DNA of 25,243 nt, from positions 1 through 25,243 of the forward strand of contig CAIJOE010000023.1 in NCBI GenBank assembly GCA_903822245.1, written 5' to 3'. A model generated the notes under the pieces. That model saw nothing but the letters and a program-made list of their open reading frames with translations. It had not been told where the DNA came from and ran no database searches. How positions within the stretch are numbered: position 1 is the stretch's first letter; each line of letters starts with the position of its first letter. Shown in pieces: positions 1-8,424 of this stretch. Source of the stretch: an uncultured Actinomycetes bacterium (GTDB taxonomy: Bacteria; Actinomycetota; Actinomycetes; Nanopelagicales; Nanopelagicaceae). The translations under genes were made by a program, and so were the position numbers.

Positions 1-2919
1 GCCCAAGCCCTCGATGATCAGACTATGAAAGGTCATCAAGTAATTCGTAAAGCTGGTTGGGACTGTCACGGCCTACCAGTAGAAATAGCAGTTGAAAAAG
101 AACTTGGCTTCAACGGCAAGGGCGACATCGAGAAGTATGGAATCGCTGAGTTCAACGCTAAATGTCGCGTATCAGTACAAGAACATGTTGATGAATTTAT
201 TGCAATGACAAGGCGAATGGGTTTTTGGGTTGATTTCGATGAGGCCTACTGGACGATGTCTAGTGAATATGTCGAAAGTGTTTGGTGGTCACTTCAACAA
301 ATTTGGAAGAAGGGCTTGTTAGTTCAGGACTTTCGAGTTGCACCTTATTGCCCGCGCTGTGGGACCGGGTTATCCGATCACGAATTAGCACAAGGCTATG
401 AAACAGTTACCGATCCATCTGTCTATGTTCGCTTCCCCGCCACTTCGGGCAAGATTGCCGAACTAGGCGCCAGCTTCTTGGTTTGGACCACAACGCCTTG
501 GACCCTGGTTTCAAATACTGCTGTTGCTGTAAATCCAACGGTTGAATACCAAGTAATCGAAATCCAAAAGGAAGAAGGATCCGAGCGACTAGTTGTTGCA
601 GCAAACTTGGCTCATATACTCGGTGAAGATCAAAAAGTTTTGGCCACATTCATTGGTTCCGAGCTAGAACGAACAACCTATAGCCGCCCTTTTGAATTAA
701 TCGATATCCCAGATGCCCACTTCATAGTCTTGGCTGATTATGTAACCGTCGAGGATGGAACTGGTCTTGTCCACCAATCCCCGGCCTTTGGCGCAGACGA
801 CTTTCAAGTCTGTCGTAAATATGGGCTTCCAGTTGTTAACCCAGTTCAACCAGATGGTCACTTCACGCCAGAAACTAAACTGGTTGGTGGAGTCTTCTTC
901 AAAGAGGCAGATAAGCCACTTGTGAAAGACCTTAAGTCTCGTGGTTTGCTTTTTAAACAATTGCAATATGAGCACTCTTACCCTCATTGCTGGCGATGCC
1001 ACACAGTTCTAATTTATTATGCGCAACCTTCTTGGTATATCAAGACCACCCAAATTAAAGAAGCTCTCCTTCGTGAAAATGCCAGTACTGACTGGCACCC
1101 AGAGACCATCAAGACTGGTCGCTATGGCGACTGGTTAAATAACAATATTGACTGGGCGATTTCTAGAAATAGATATTGGGGAACTCCACTTCCTATTTGG
1201 CGTTGTGAAAACAAGCATGAATATTGCGTTGGTTCTCTGGCTGAATTAGGAGAACTTGCAGGTAAAGATTTAAAGGCAAGCGACCCACATCGCCCTTTTG
1301 TGGATGACATCTCATTTAAATGCAGCGAGTGCGACCAAACTATGGTGCGCACCTCTGAAGTTATTGACTGCTGGTTTGATTCTGGAGCTATGCCCTTTGC
1401 ACAATGGGGTTATCCACACAAAGAGGGCTCAAAGGAACTCTTTGAGGCGGCGTATCCAGCAGATTTCATTTGCGAGGCCATCGATCAGACACGTGGTTGG
1501 TTCTACACATTAATGACGATTGGAACCTTGGTATTCGACAAGAGTTCTTATGAAACCGTGCTTTGCCTTGGACATATTCTCGATAAAGATGGCCGAAAAA
1601 TGAGCAAGCACTTAGGCAACGTTATTGAACCTGTTCCGCTAATGGATCAACACGGAGCTGACGCAGTGCGCTGGTATATGTTGGCTGCTGGCTCCCCATG
1701 GAGCGCGCGGCGAGTTGGTCATGATGCAATTTCAGATGTTGTGCGAAAGACGCTCTTAACTTATTGGAACACAGTGTCATTCTTCACTTTGTATGCCAAG
1801 GCATCTGATTTCAAACTTGGTGCCAGCAAATCCCCACTAAGCACAATGGATAAGTGGATTGTCTCTGAGTTAAACGAATTGATTACTGGCGTCGATGCCG
1901 CATATGCCGGCTATGACTCCCAGGAAGCAGGAAAATTAATCGCAGGATTTATCGACGACTTATCTAATTGGTATGTGCGTCGATCTCGCCGTAAATTCTG
2001 GGATGGCGATAGCGCTGCACTTGAAACACTTTATCGCTGCCTTAAGCAACTCACGCTCCTGATGGCACCAATGGTTCCTTTCATTACTGAACATGTTTGG
2101 CAAGAGTTGGTTAGAAATCTAGAGCCCAATTCACCTGAATCAGTTCACCTTGCTAATTTCCCACTGGCAAATAATGACGAAGTTGATCTGCAACTTTCCA
2201 AGTCAGTCCGTCTATCTAGACGTTTGGTTGAGTTAGGCCGTGCTGCTAGAGCTGAGTCAAAGGTTAAGATCCGCCAGCCGCTCTCCCGAGCTCTTGTCGC
2301 AGCGAATGGCTGGAGTGATATGAATGAAGAAATCCGTTCTCATATCTCCGATGAACTAAATGTTTTAAACCTAGACGAATTAGCTTCAGCTGGTGGCGAA
2401 CTTGTCAGCATTTCAGTTAAGGCAAACTTCAAACCACTCGGCGCACGCTATGGCGCCGACGTCCAAGCAATTGCTAAAGCCATTAACGCCAGTGATCAAA
2501 GCGCTTTAGTTAAAAAAATCCGCGCAAATGGTTCTGCGACTTTAGATTACGACTCTAAGAGTGCTGAACTAACCATTGAGGATTTAGTAGTTACCGAGAC
2601 TCCTAAGGAAGGCTGGTCAGTGGCTTCTCATTCTGGTGAGAGCCTTGCACTTGATCTCGCCCTGACCCCAGAACTCATCGAATCTGGATTGGTGCGTGAG
2701 GTAATCCGAGCCATTCAAGAAAATAGAAAACAATCTAATTTTGATATCAGCGACCGAATTTCTGTTAAATACGGCGCGAACCCAGAAGTTATTCTTGCAA
2801 TAAGTAAAAATATCGATCTTATTGGCGCTGAGACCTTGGCTACGAATTTGGAACAAATCCCAGGAAAAACTGATTCAACTAATGAATTAGGTCTTTGGTT
2901 GGAGCTAAGTAAGAACTAA
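1..2919 (+). CDS. ileS: Isoleucyl-tRNA synthetase, type 2 (5' end cut off by window)
   Basis: Charges tRNA-Ile with isoleucine in the cytoplasm. The frame is open to base 1, so 972 residues are visible. The family usually has about 1040-1060, so perhaps 70-80 N-terminal residues, including the HIGH signature, lie outside. Visible landmarks are GWDCHGLPVE near the start, the editing (CP1) domain with TTPWTL and a GLVHQSPAFGADDF segment, several CxxC zinc-type pairs (CPRC, CWRC, CSEC), and the catalytic loop KMSKH at 1597-1611. An anticodon-binding domain and a long C-terminal extension follow. The GWDCHGLPVE context and the extension fit the eukaryote-like type 2 enzyme. The gene is the only + strand gene here and its TAA overlaps the yggT stop by 4 bases. 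The identity is very secure; the type 2 assignment is by motif recall. Confidence 0.97.
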   Translation, partial: AQALDDQTMKGHQVIRKAGWDCHGLPVEIAVEKELGFNGKGDIEKYGIAEFNAKCRVSVQEHVDEFIAMTRRMGFWVDFDEAYWTMSSEYVESVWWSLQQIWKKGLLVQDFRVAPYCPRCGTGLSDHELAQGYETVTDPSVYVRFPATSGKIAELGASFLVWTTTPWTLVSNTAVAVNPTVEYQVIEIQKEEGSERLVVAANLAHILGEDQKVLATFIGSELERTTYSRPFELIDIPDAHFIVLADYVTVEDGTGLVHQSPAFGADDFQVCRKYGLPVVNPVQPDGHFTPETKLVGGVFFKEADKPLVKDLKSRGLLFKQLQYEHSYPHCWRCHTVLIYYAQPSWYIKTTQIKEALLRENASTDWHPETIKTGRYGDWLNNNIDWAISRNRYWGTPLPIWRCENKHEYCVGSLAELGELAGKDLKASDPHRPFVDDISFKCSECDQTMVRTSEVIDCWFDSGAMPFAQWGYPHKEGSKELFEAAYPADFICEAIDQTRGWFYTLMTIGTLVFDKSSYETVLCLGHILDKDGRKMSKHLGNVIEPVPLMDQHGADAVRWYMLAAGSPWSARRVGHDAISDVVRKTLLTYWNTVSFFTLYAKASDFKLGASKSPLSTMDKWIVSELNELITGVDAAYAGYDSQEAGKLIAGFIDDLSNWYVRRSRRKFWDGDSAALETLYRCLKQLTLLMAPMVPFITEHVWQELVRNLEPNSPESVHLANFPLANNDEVDLQLSKSVRLSRRLVELGRAARAESKVKIRQPLSRALVAANGWSDMNEEIRSHISDELNVLNLDELASAGGELVSISVKANFKPLGARYGADVQAIAKAINASDQSALVKKIRANGSATLDYDSKSAELTIEDLVVTETPKEGWSVASHSGESLALDLALTPELIESGLVREVIRAIQENRKQSNFDISDRISVKYGANPEVILAISKNIDLIGAETLATNLEQIPGKTDSTNELGLWLELSKN

Positions 2920-3203
2920 AAAATAACCGATACAGCGCTGGAAAGTATTTGAACTCCGAAGAAGATCACAATGAAGGAAAGATCTAGTGCCACTGGACCA
3001 AGTCGTAATGGTGGCACAAATCTCCTTACGAAATTAATCGCTGGATCGGTAACTGCATAAACAGCTTCAGCGATTGCTAAAATAAATCCACGTGGACGCC
3101 ACTGAGCAGCAAATATTCTCACATAGTCAAAGATCAATCTTCCAATAAGTGCGATTGTGAAAAGACGAAGAATGATTCCAAGAATTGTTCCAACGATTGC
3201 CAT
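2916..3203 (-). CDS. yggT: YggT family membrane protein
   Basis: A 95-residue integral membrane protein with two hydrophobic stretches, about residues 3-25 and 70-94. Between them is a loop with the family-typical run of a proline and charged residues (TDPAINFVRRFVPPLRLG, about 52-69). YggT proteins are linked to osmotic or cell-envelope roles, but the biochemical function is not settled. It is the last gene of the dcw operon, 33 bases after sepF, where actinobacteria commonly place it. The ATG start has an AGG-containing stretch upstream. Its TAG stop shares four bases with the convergent ileS stop. The gene normally following it in actinobacteria, divIVA/wag31, is absent here. Confidence 0.9.
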   Translation of the reverse strand: MAIVGTILGIILRLFTIALIGRLIFDYVRIFAAQWRPRGFILAIAEAVYAVTDPAINFVRRFVPPLRLGPVALDLSFIVIFFGVQILSSAVSVIF

Positions 3204-3236
3204 GAACTACCTAACTTGAAGAACTTTGATGGGGAG

Positions 3237-3737
3237 TTAGCTCTGATTAAAGAAGCTAGCCTGAGCAGCTGCAGTTTTATCTTCATTGCTCACCATGACG
3301 TTTGGTGGAGTGAGAAGAAATACTTTAGACGTAACGCGTTCGATGCTACCAAAATGTCCAAAGACAAGTCCGGATGCAAAGTCAATTATGCGCTTTCGCT
3401 CTGACTCTTCCATATCACTCAGATTCATGATTACTGGCTGTCCACTGCGATAGTGCTCTCCGATTGTTCTCGCTTCAGAGTACATGCGTGGGTGCAAAGT
3501 GATAATCCGATCGATCACTGCTGCCTCGTGAACCTGCACTGAAGGAACACTCTGCACTGATGAAACTCGAGCAGGTGAAGAAGGTTGACGAAGATATGAA
3601 GGAGTCTCTGAATCTTGAACTTCACTTCTACGGAAACTGCGACGTGGTGTCGGTTCCACAATTGCAGGAGCTAGATCTAGCTCTTCTTCATCTACAAGAC
3701 CGAGAAAGTTTGCTGCTCTTTTGAATGCATTAGCCAT
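3237..3737 (-). CDS. sepF: Cell division protein SepF
   Basis: A 166-residue cytoplasmic protein that anchors FtsZ filaments to the membrane and bundles them. Actinobacteria lack FtsA, and SepF takes its place as the membrane tether. Residues 1-14 (MANAFKRAANFLGL) form a plausible amphipathic membrane-binding helix. A low-complexity Ser/Pro/Arg-rich linker covers about 20-70. The SepF (DUF552) domain spans about 72-150, with the recognisable sequence around VIMNLSDMEESERKRIIDFASG, and a short tail ends the protein. The ATG start at 3737 has no strong ribosome binding site; translation may depend on the upstream gene, 21 bases away. The preceding yggS carries an in-frame stop, which could affect coupling. 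Confidence 0.95.
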   Translation of the reverse strand: MANAFKRAANFLGLVDEEELDLAPAIVEPTPRRSFRRSEVQDSETPSYLRQPSSPARVSSVQSVPSVQVHEAAVIDRIITLHPRMYSEARTIGEHYRSGQPVIMNLSDMEESERKRIIDFASGLVFGHFGSIERVTSKVFLLTPPNVMVSNEDKTAAAQASFFNQS

Positions 3738-3758
3738 GGGTTAATCGTAGGTTAGCAA

Positions 3759-4421
3759 CTAGCGAAGCCCGAGGATTTGGCTACCTATGCGCAAATGTGT
3801 CGCGCCTTGGCTAATAGCTGCTTCAAAATCCCCACTCATGCCAGCAGAAATAGCTGAAAATTGCGGATATTCGCCAGCCACTTTTCGCAACCTTTCAAAG
3901 GCCAATTCTGGAGATTGACCTATTGGGGCCACTGCCATCAAGCCCAAGACATTCAAATTAGAGAACTCTTGCATTTGGAAAATGAAATCAGACAGATCAG
4001 CAATTCCAACTCCGCCTCTATTTTCAGTCCCTGGCGCATCTAGCGAAACTTGGATAAAGACTTCTTTGTTAGAAACCTGTGATCCCAAAATCTTGGCATG
4101 CCGTAGGTCATCGAGTGAATGGACTACATCAGCCCAGTTTCCAATTGATTTCAACTTATTGCTTTGAATTTGTCACTGGAAGTGCCAAATAGCATCGGAG
4201 GGCAGAAGTGGGGCTTTAACACTTCCTTCTTGATCACGATTTTCCCCAAAATCGCGCACTCCCAGTTCATAGAGTATTTCAATGTCGGATACCGGGAATG
4301 TCTTTGTAACAACTATTAACTTAATCTCAGAAGGATTTCTACTTGCCCTTTGTGCTGCGGCGTCAATTTTCAAGTGAATATCCGTTAAATTTTTTGAAAG
4401 CTGAGATTTACGATCACTCAT
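3759..4421 (-). pseudogene. yggS: YggS/PLPBP family pyridoxal-phosphate homeostasis protein, interrupted by an in-frame TGA
   Basis: PLPBP binds pyridoxal 5'-phosphate and buffers its supply; it has a TIM-barrel alanine-racemase-like fold. The ATG at 4421 overlaps the pgeF stop (ATGA). Residues 1-82 read normally and include the PLP lysine in LIVVTKTF (Lys40). Codon 83 (4175-4173) is TGA, exactly where relatives have glycine in WHFIGxLQ. The same frame then continues as QIQSNKLKSIGNWADVVHSLD through the conserved GMSGDFEAAI and LRIGSQILG to a normal TAG. No frameshift is involved. A TTG 18 bases after the TGA could restart translation of the 131-residue C-terminal part, which lacks Lys40. It could be a true nonsense mutation, a sequencing or assembly error, or a gene split into two translated pieces. 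Confidence 0.85.
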
Positions 4422-5056
4422 ATTGATATCACCGCTGCTTGGCGCCCAGTATTTGTTTCTCTGCGGTAGGAGAAAAAATCCCGACATTCTTTGGTGCAGA
4501 TATCCACTGATTGAACTTGCAGCCCTAGTCCCTGGAGTTGTGAACTTGCAGCAGCAATTAAATCCAAATTATTCATTGAATTTTCCGTTGCAAGCTCTGG
4601 GAACCGGGCAACTAGCTCCTCATACATTTTCCGGTCTACCTCATAGCAGTTAGCGCAAATTGCTGGTCCGATATGGGCTTGCATATCACTAGCTCCCAAT
4701 TTAGCCATCTGGTGGATCGTATTTGCAATGATTCCATTAGTAACACCTTTACGACCGGCATGAATGGCCCCAGCAACCGATTGGGAAGAGATAAGAATTG
4801 GCAGGCAATCAGCTGTTAAAACTGCAAGTGCAATTGATTTATCTGTGGTCACCAAAGCATCGCAAGTGGGAATACCAGAACTATTTGAATCAATGACTAC
4901 AACTTCATTTCCGTGTACCTGATTCATATATTGAATCTTTGTAAGCGAAAGTTGCGTCAACAATTGGCCACGATTAATTTCAACCGTGCCTGGCTCATCC
5001 CCGACATGGTCGCCAAGGTTGCCAGATGAAACCCCAGTAAATGTGATGCGAGCCAA
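4418..5056 (-). CDS. pgeF: Peptidoglycan editing factor PgeF (YfiH / Cu-oxidase_4 family)
   Basis: A 212-residue protein of the YfiH (DUF152) family. PgeF removes UDP-MurNAc precursors carrying L-Ser in place of L-Ala; members have also been reported as laccase-like or purine nucleoside-cleaving enzymes. The conserved metal-site residues are visible: His48 in NQVHG, Cys84 in TADCLPI and His99 in AIHAGRKG. A C-terminal FFSYRRE...GRQAA segment is typical. The TTG start at 5056 lies 8 bases after the ftsZ stop without a clear ribosome binding site, so translational coupling to ftsZ is likely. The stop overlaps the yggS ATG by four bases. Its position directly after ftsZ is the usual actinobacterial one. 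Confidence 0.93.
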   Translation of the reverse strand: MARITFTGVSSGNLGDHVGDEPGTVEINRGQLLTQLSLTKIQYMNQVHGNEVVVIDSNSSGIPTCDALVTTDKSIALAVLTADCLPILISSQSVAGAIHAGRKGVTNGIIANTIHQMAKLGASDMQAHIGPAICANCYEVDRKMYEELVARFPELATENSMNNLDLIAAASSQLQGLGLQVQSVDICTKECRDFFSYRRETNTGRQAAVISI

Positions 5057-5064
5057 TTTAGGCT

Positions 5065-6210
5065 CTACCGCATGAAGTCAGGAATATCGATATCGTCTTC
5101 AGCTACCAAATCTTCGAAAGTAATTCGGCGACGTGTCGATGAGCTCTTGTCTTCTCCATCTGAATGCTCGAGAGCAACTACTAGAGGGTCATTTGATGCA
5201 ATGGGATTAGCATTGCCAGAAAGTGAGGCGGCATCAATTACAGGTACCGATACGCGCTTTGGAATTCCACCTTCAAACCCTGCTGCAATCACCGTAACGC
5301 GAACTTCATCTCCTAGCGCATCATCTATAACTGTTCCAAAGATTATGTTTGCGTCAGGATGCGCCGACTGAGCAACTAACTCCGCTGCTTCTGAAAGTTC
5401 GAATAGACCAATATCAGATCCACCAGCAATTGAAAGCAATACGCCATGGGCGCCATCAATTGAAGCTTCTAGAAGCGGACTTGAAATCGCTAATTCCGCA
5501 GCGCGAGTTGCACGAGCCTCACCACGAGCAGAACCAATTCCCATTAGAGCTGAGCCGGCTCCAGCCATAACACTCTTAACGTCAGCAAAGTCCAAGTTAA
5601 TTAAACCTGGAGTTGTGATTAAATCTGTAATTCCCTGAACGCCAGAAAGTAATACTTGATCAGCACTTCTAAATGCTTCAATCTGAGAAATAGAACGATC
5701 TGAGATTGCTAGAAGACGATCATTTGGAATAACAATTAACGTATCAACTTCATCACGAAGATTTGCAATACCTTCATCGGCTTGAGCAGTTCTGCGTTTT
5801 CCTTCAAATGTAAAAGGCTTTGTAACGACGCCAACAGTAAGTGCTCCTAAATCTTTTGCGATCTTCGCAACGATTGGTGCGCCGCCAGTTCCAGTACCGC
5901 CACCTTCACCTGCAGTAACAAACACCATATCCGCGCCACGAAGCATTTCTTCAATTTCTTCTGAATGATCGAGAGCTGCTTGGCGACCAATCTCAGGTGC
6001 AGCACCAGCACCAAGACCGCGAGTTAACTTTCTACCAATATCTAATTTCACATCTGCATCACTCATGATGAGTTGTTGTGCATCTGTATTGATCGCAATA
6101 AATTCAACGCCTTTTAATCCGGCTTCAATCATTCGATTGACTGCGTTAACTCCGCCGCCGCCGACGCCGACTACTTTGATGACTGCTAAATAATTCTGTG
6201 GTGTTGCCAC
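5065..6210 (-). CDS. ftsZ: Cell division protein FtsZ
   Basis: The tubulin-like GTPase that forms the division ring, 381 residues. The nucleotide-binding glycines appear as GVGGGGVNAVNRM (15-27), the tubulin signature GGGTGTG is at 103-109, and the T7 synergy loop NLDFADV is at 205-211. The C-terminal tail ends in the conserved IDIPDFMR peptide that binds SepF. The GTG at 6210 is chosen because it begins the family-typical ATPQNYLAVIKVVG sequence and has a strong ribosome binding site 5 bases upstream; an ATG at 6291 would add 27 non-homologous residues. A 131-base gap separates it from ftsQ, the longest inside the operon apart from the rsmH leader, and holds a plausible promoter. Confidence 0.98.
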   Translation of the reverse strand: MATPQNYLAVIKVVGVGGGGVNAVNRMIEAGLKGVEFIAINTDAQQLIMSDADVKLDIGRKLTRGLGAGAAPEIGRQAALDHSEEIEEMLRGADMVFVTAGEGGGTGTGGAPIVAKIAKDLGALTVGVVTKPFTFEGKRRTAQADEGIANLRDEVDTLIVIPNDRLLAISDRSISQIEAFRSADQVLLSGVQGITDLITTPGLINLDFADVKSVMAGAGSALMGIGSARGEARATRAAELAISSPLLEASIDGAHGVLLSIAGGSDIGLFELSEAAELVAQSAHPDANIIFGTVIDDALGDEVRVTVIAAGFEGGIPKRVSVPVIDAASLSGNANPIASNDPLVVALEHSDGEDKSSSTRRRITFEDLVAEDDIDIPDFMR

Positions 6211-6215
6211 GTGTG

Positions 6216-6224
6216 CCTCTCCCC
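6216..6224 (-). promoter_or_regulatory. Ribosome binding site that fixes the ftsZ GTG start
   Basis: The - strand reads GGGGAGAGG ending 5 bases before the GTG at 6210. It supports this GTG over the in-frame ATG 81 bases further upstream. Confidence 0.8.
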
Positions 6225-6235
6225 TTACCCTAATC

Positions 6236-6246
6236 CTCAACTTGAG
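6236..6246. repeat. 11-bp perfect palindrome in the ftsZ leader
   Basis: CTCAACTTGAG is a 5+1+5 inverted repeat between the putative ftsZ promoter and its ribosome binding site, about 15-25 bases downstream of the predicted transcription start. Its position would suit an operator, but no regulator can be named and it could be chance. Confidence 0.3.
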
Positions 6247-6266
6247 AGTTATGGTGTGCTCCACTA

Positions 6267-6295
6267 AAACTATGTTGATAGCAGGGTTCAATCAA
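6267..6295 (-). promoter_or_regulatory. Putative ftsZ promoter
   Basis: On the - strand, TTGATT (6295-6290) and TAGTTT (6272-6267) are separated by exactly 17 bases, giving a start near 6260 and a leader of about 50 bases. The -35 box is good and the -10 box is weak. An extra promoter in front of ftsZ is known from other actinobacteria, which supports the reading. Confidence 0.4.
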
Positions 6296-6341
6296 TGACC
6301 GACACGAATAAAAGAAAAGAAAGTATTTGGCTCTTGAATAT

Positions 6342-7046
6342 TTATTTAACGATTGGGGAATTTGGATTACTTAAATCAATTGATGTTATTTTCTTATTTT
6401 CCGGCAAGACCAGAAGGCGATTTAGTAGTTCGATTTTGGTACTTAATTCTTCGCCACTTCCCCATTGAATTAGCAGCTCTGGCTTGCGAAGTGATGTAGT
6501 CATATTCGCCTTCAAATCCCCGGTAATCATCAGCCCAGTCATCGCGCTAAGGAGTTCGCCGGGTAATCCTGCTACAAATTTGGCCGCAAATTTCTTTGTT
6601 TCAAGGGCATTGCCCATCACATCGATTCTGGGAAGGCCATCTGGGGCAACATCGGAGCTAAATTCCATTCCTTGCGAATCTAAGTATTTGGCTTGGCCAT
6701 CTGGACTGGCGAAAACGGCCACAGGAATCCGCTCAACTACGTTGATGGCAATTTTACCTGATAACCAATTACGTGAAATTGAACTATTTGATACCCAGTC
6801 AATTTGTTCAATCGATTTCTTTGCGGCAGCTAAATTCAATCTCGCCAAAGGCTTACCAACCTCAAGACCTGCCTTAGATCCGACTATTCGGTTTGTTATG
6901 AGCTCACTTTGATTGGTTCCAGAAATCGTAATTTCTTTGACCACAAGGATTTTGGACCACCCTAATGTGTATGCGAGTAAAGCAATTACCAACAAGATTA
7001 GTAAGGATCGAGCAAGTTTGGCTACTCGTTTGTTAATTTGAGGCAA
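6342..7046 (-). CDS. ftsQ: Cell division protein FtsQ
   Basis: A 234-residue single-pass membrane protein that joins the FtsL/FtsB-like subcomplex at the septum and controls FtsWI activity. Residues 1-10 are a short basic cytoplasmic tail, the membrane segment is about 12-30, and the POTRA domain follows at about 34-104 (VKEITISGTNQSELITNRIVG...). The extracytoplasmic FtsQ domain ends in SIDLSNPNSPIVK. The start is TTG at 7046, supported by AGAGGA 5 bases upstream, and overlaps the end of murC by 14 bases. The position between murC and ftsZ and the POTRA order make the call secure although sequence conservation in this family is low. Confidence 0.92.
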   Translation of the reverse strand: MPQINKRVAKLARSLLILLVIALLAYTLGWSKILVVKEITISGTNQSELITNRIVGSKAGLEVGKPLARLNLAAAKKSIEQIDWVSNSSISRNWLSGKIAINVVERIPVAVFASPDGQAKYLDSQGMEFSSDVAPDGLPRIDVMGNALETKKFAAKFVAGLPGELLSAMTGLMITGDLKANMTTSLRKPELLIQWGSGEELSTKIELLNRLLVLPENKKITSIDLSNPNSPIVK

Positions 7047-8424
7047 ATTTTTCCTCTAGATTTTGAATGATAACTGGAGCAAGGGAATTAACATCGCCCG
7101 CTCCTAAAGTGATAATCAAATCCCCACTATTAGCGATATTTGTAACTTCTTCTACAACTTGGATCATAGAGGGCTCGTAGGCAACTTTATCGGCAGGCAT
7201 TTGCTTTGAGATTAGCAATGAAGATACTCCCGGAATCGATTGCTCACTTGCCGCATAAACTTCTAATAGAAAAGTCTTGTCTGCAAGTTCAAGTGCTTTT
7301 GCAAAATCCTTGGCAAACATTGCTGTCCTTGAATATCTATGGGGCTGGAAGATAACTATCACCTTTCCAGAACCAACAAAACGTCTAGCTGTCTCCAAGG
7401 TAACTCGAACTTCCGTTGGATGATGGCCATAATCATCGATAACCGTTACGCCGCTAACCAAACCTCTGGTTTCAAACCTACGTCTGGCACCAGAAAAACT
7501 CTCAAGTCCGGCCAGTAATTCCTTAACCCCGGCACCCACTTGTAAACCCGAAGCTAGAGCAGCAGTTGCATTCAATAAATTGTGCTCTCCAGGAATAGTT
7601 AGCGCCAGCTCACCAAGTACTTTCCCAGTTCTAATTACGCGCACGCTGGATTTTGTCGCTGAAAGTGCAAGGTGTGAATATGAGTACTCTCCGCCTTGCC
7701 CATAGGTATGGATTTCGATATCCGAGCGCTCTACCTTGGCAAGCAGGTCAATTACCCCTGGGCTATCTATTCCAGCAATCAAAAATCCATTAGGTTTAAT
7801 CGAATTTACGAAGTCTAGAAAGATTTTTTGCACTGCATCCAGATCCGGGAAGTGATCAACATGATCTAACTCAATATTGGTAATGATTGCCCCATTTGGC
7901 CGATACTCCAGAAAAGAACCATCAGATTCATCGGCTTCAGCAACAAATACATCCCCTGTACCTAGGTGCGCATTTGTGCCAGACCTATTTATCGCCCCGC
8001 CAATTGCAAAAGAGGGATCCATTCCAGCGCTCTGCAAGGCAACAGTGAGCATCGAAGTTGTTGTTGTTTTTCCGTGAGTTCCTGCTACTGCAATTGATAT
8101 TGAATCGGACATCAAAAGAGCAAGCGCTCGAGCTCTAGTTAAGATCTCAATGCCAGCAGAACGAGCAGCCACTAACTCTGGATTATTTTCTGCAATAGCA
8201 CTCGAAATTACCAAAACATCGCAGCCTGAAATATTTTCTGCATCGTGGCCAATCCAAACCTCGGCCCCCAAGGTCTTTAATCCATCGAGTACTGCTGAAT
8301 CCTTAGCATCACTTCCAGAAACTTTAATTCCTCTAGAAATCATGATCCTGGCAATGCCGCTCATCCCAGCGCCACCCAGACCGATGAAATGAACACGCTT
8401 GGTATCTAGTTGGGCCAAGTTCAT
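7033..8424 (-). CDS. murC: UDP-N-acetylmuramate--L-alanine ligase MurC
   Basis: Adds L-alanine to UDP-MurNAc using ATP, the first step of stem-peptide assembly in the cytoplasm. The 463 residues match the family length. The N-terminal UDP-binding Rossmann motif is HFIGLGGAGMSGIA (12-25). The central ligase domain has the ATP loop GTHGKTTTTS at 115-124, with the histidine typical of MurC, and EADESDGSF further on. The C-terminal domain contains DDYGHHPTEV and FQPHRYSRT, both characteristic of MurC. The ATG overlaps the murG stop by four bases. Confidence 0.97.
   Translation of the reverse strand: MNLAQLDTKRVHFIGLGGAGMSGIARIMISRGIKVSGSDAKDSAVLDGLKTLGAEVWIGHDAENISGCDVLVISSAIAENNPELVAARSAGIEILTRARALALLMSDSISIAVAGTHGKTTTTSMLTVALQSAGMDPSFAIGGAINRSGTNAHLGTGDVFVAEADESDGSFLEYRPNGAIITNIELDHVDHFPDLDAVQKIFLDFVNSIKPNGFLIAGIDSPGVIDLLAKVERSDIEIHTYGQGGEYSYSHLALSATKSSVRVIRTGKVLGELALTIPGEHNLLNATAALASGLQVGAGVKELLAGLESFSGARRRFETRGLVSGVTVIDDYGHHPTEVRVTLETARRFVGSGKVIVIFQPHRYSRTAMFAKDFAKALELADKTFLLEVYAASEQSIPGVSSLLISKQMPADKVAYEPSMIQVVEEVTNIANSGDLIITLGAGDVNSLAPVIIQNLEEKFASN
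7052..7057 (-). promoter_or_regulatory. Ribosome binding site that fixes the ftsQ TTG start
   Basis: The - strand reads AGAGGA with 5 bases to the TTG at 7046, inside the murC coding region. It supports TTG as a real start. Confidence 0.7.

Noticed and set aside
4173..4175. TGA read as glycine, as in some candidate-phylum bacteria with a changed genetic code.
   Set aside because: Many genes here (dinB, dnaE2, murG, murF, murE, ftsI, ftsL, pgeF) end properly on TGA at exact overlaps, so TGA is a normal stop in this genome.
4422..4487. N-terminal extension of yggS from the ATG at 4487.
   Set aside because: The 22 extra residues overlap pgeF and do not match the family; the ATGA overlap at 4421 is the usual coupling.
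6211..6291. N-terminal extension of ftsZ from the ATG at 6291.
   Set aside because: The 27 extra residues are not FtsZ-like, and a strong ribosome binding site sits before the GTG at 6210.
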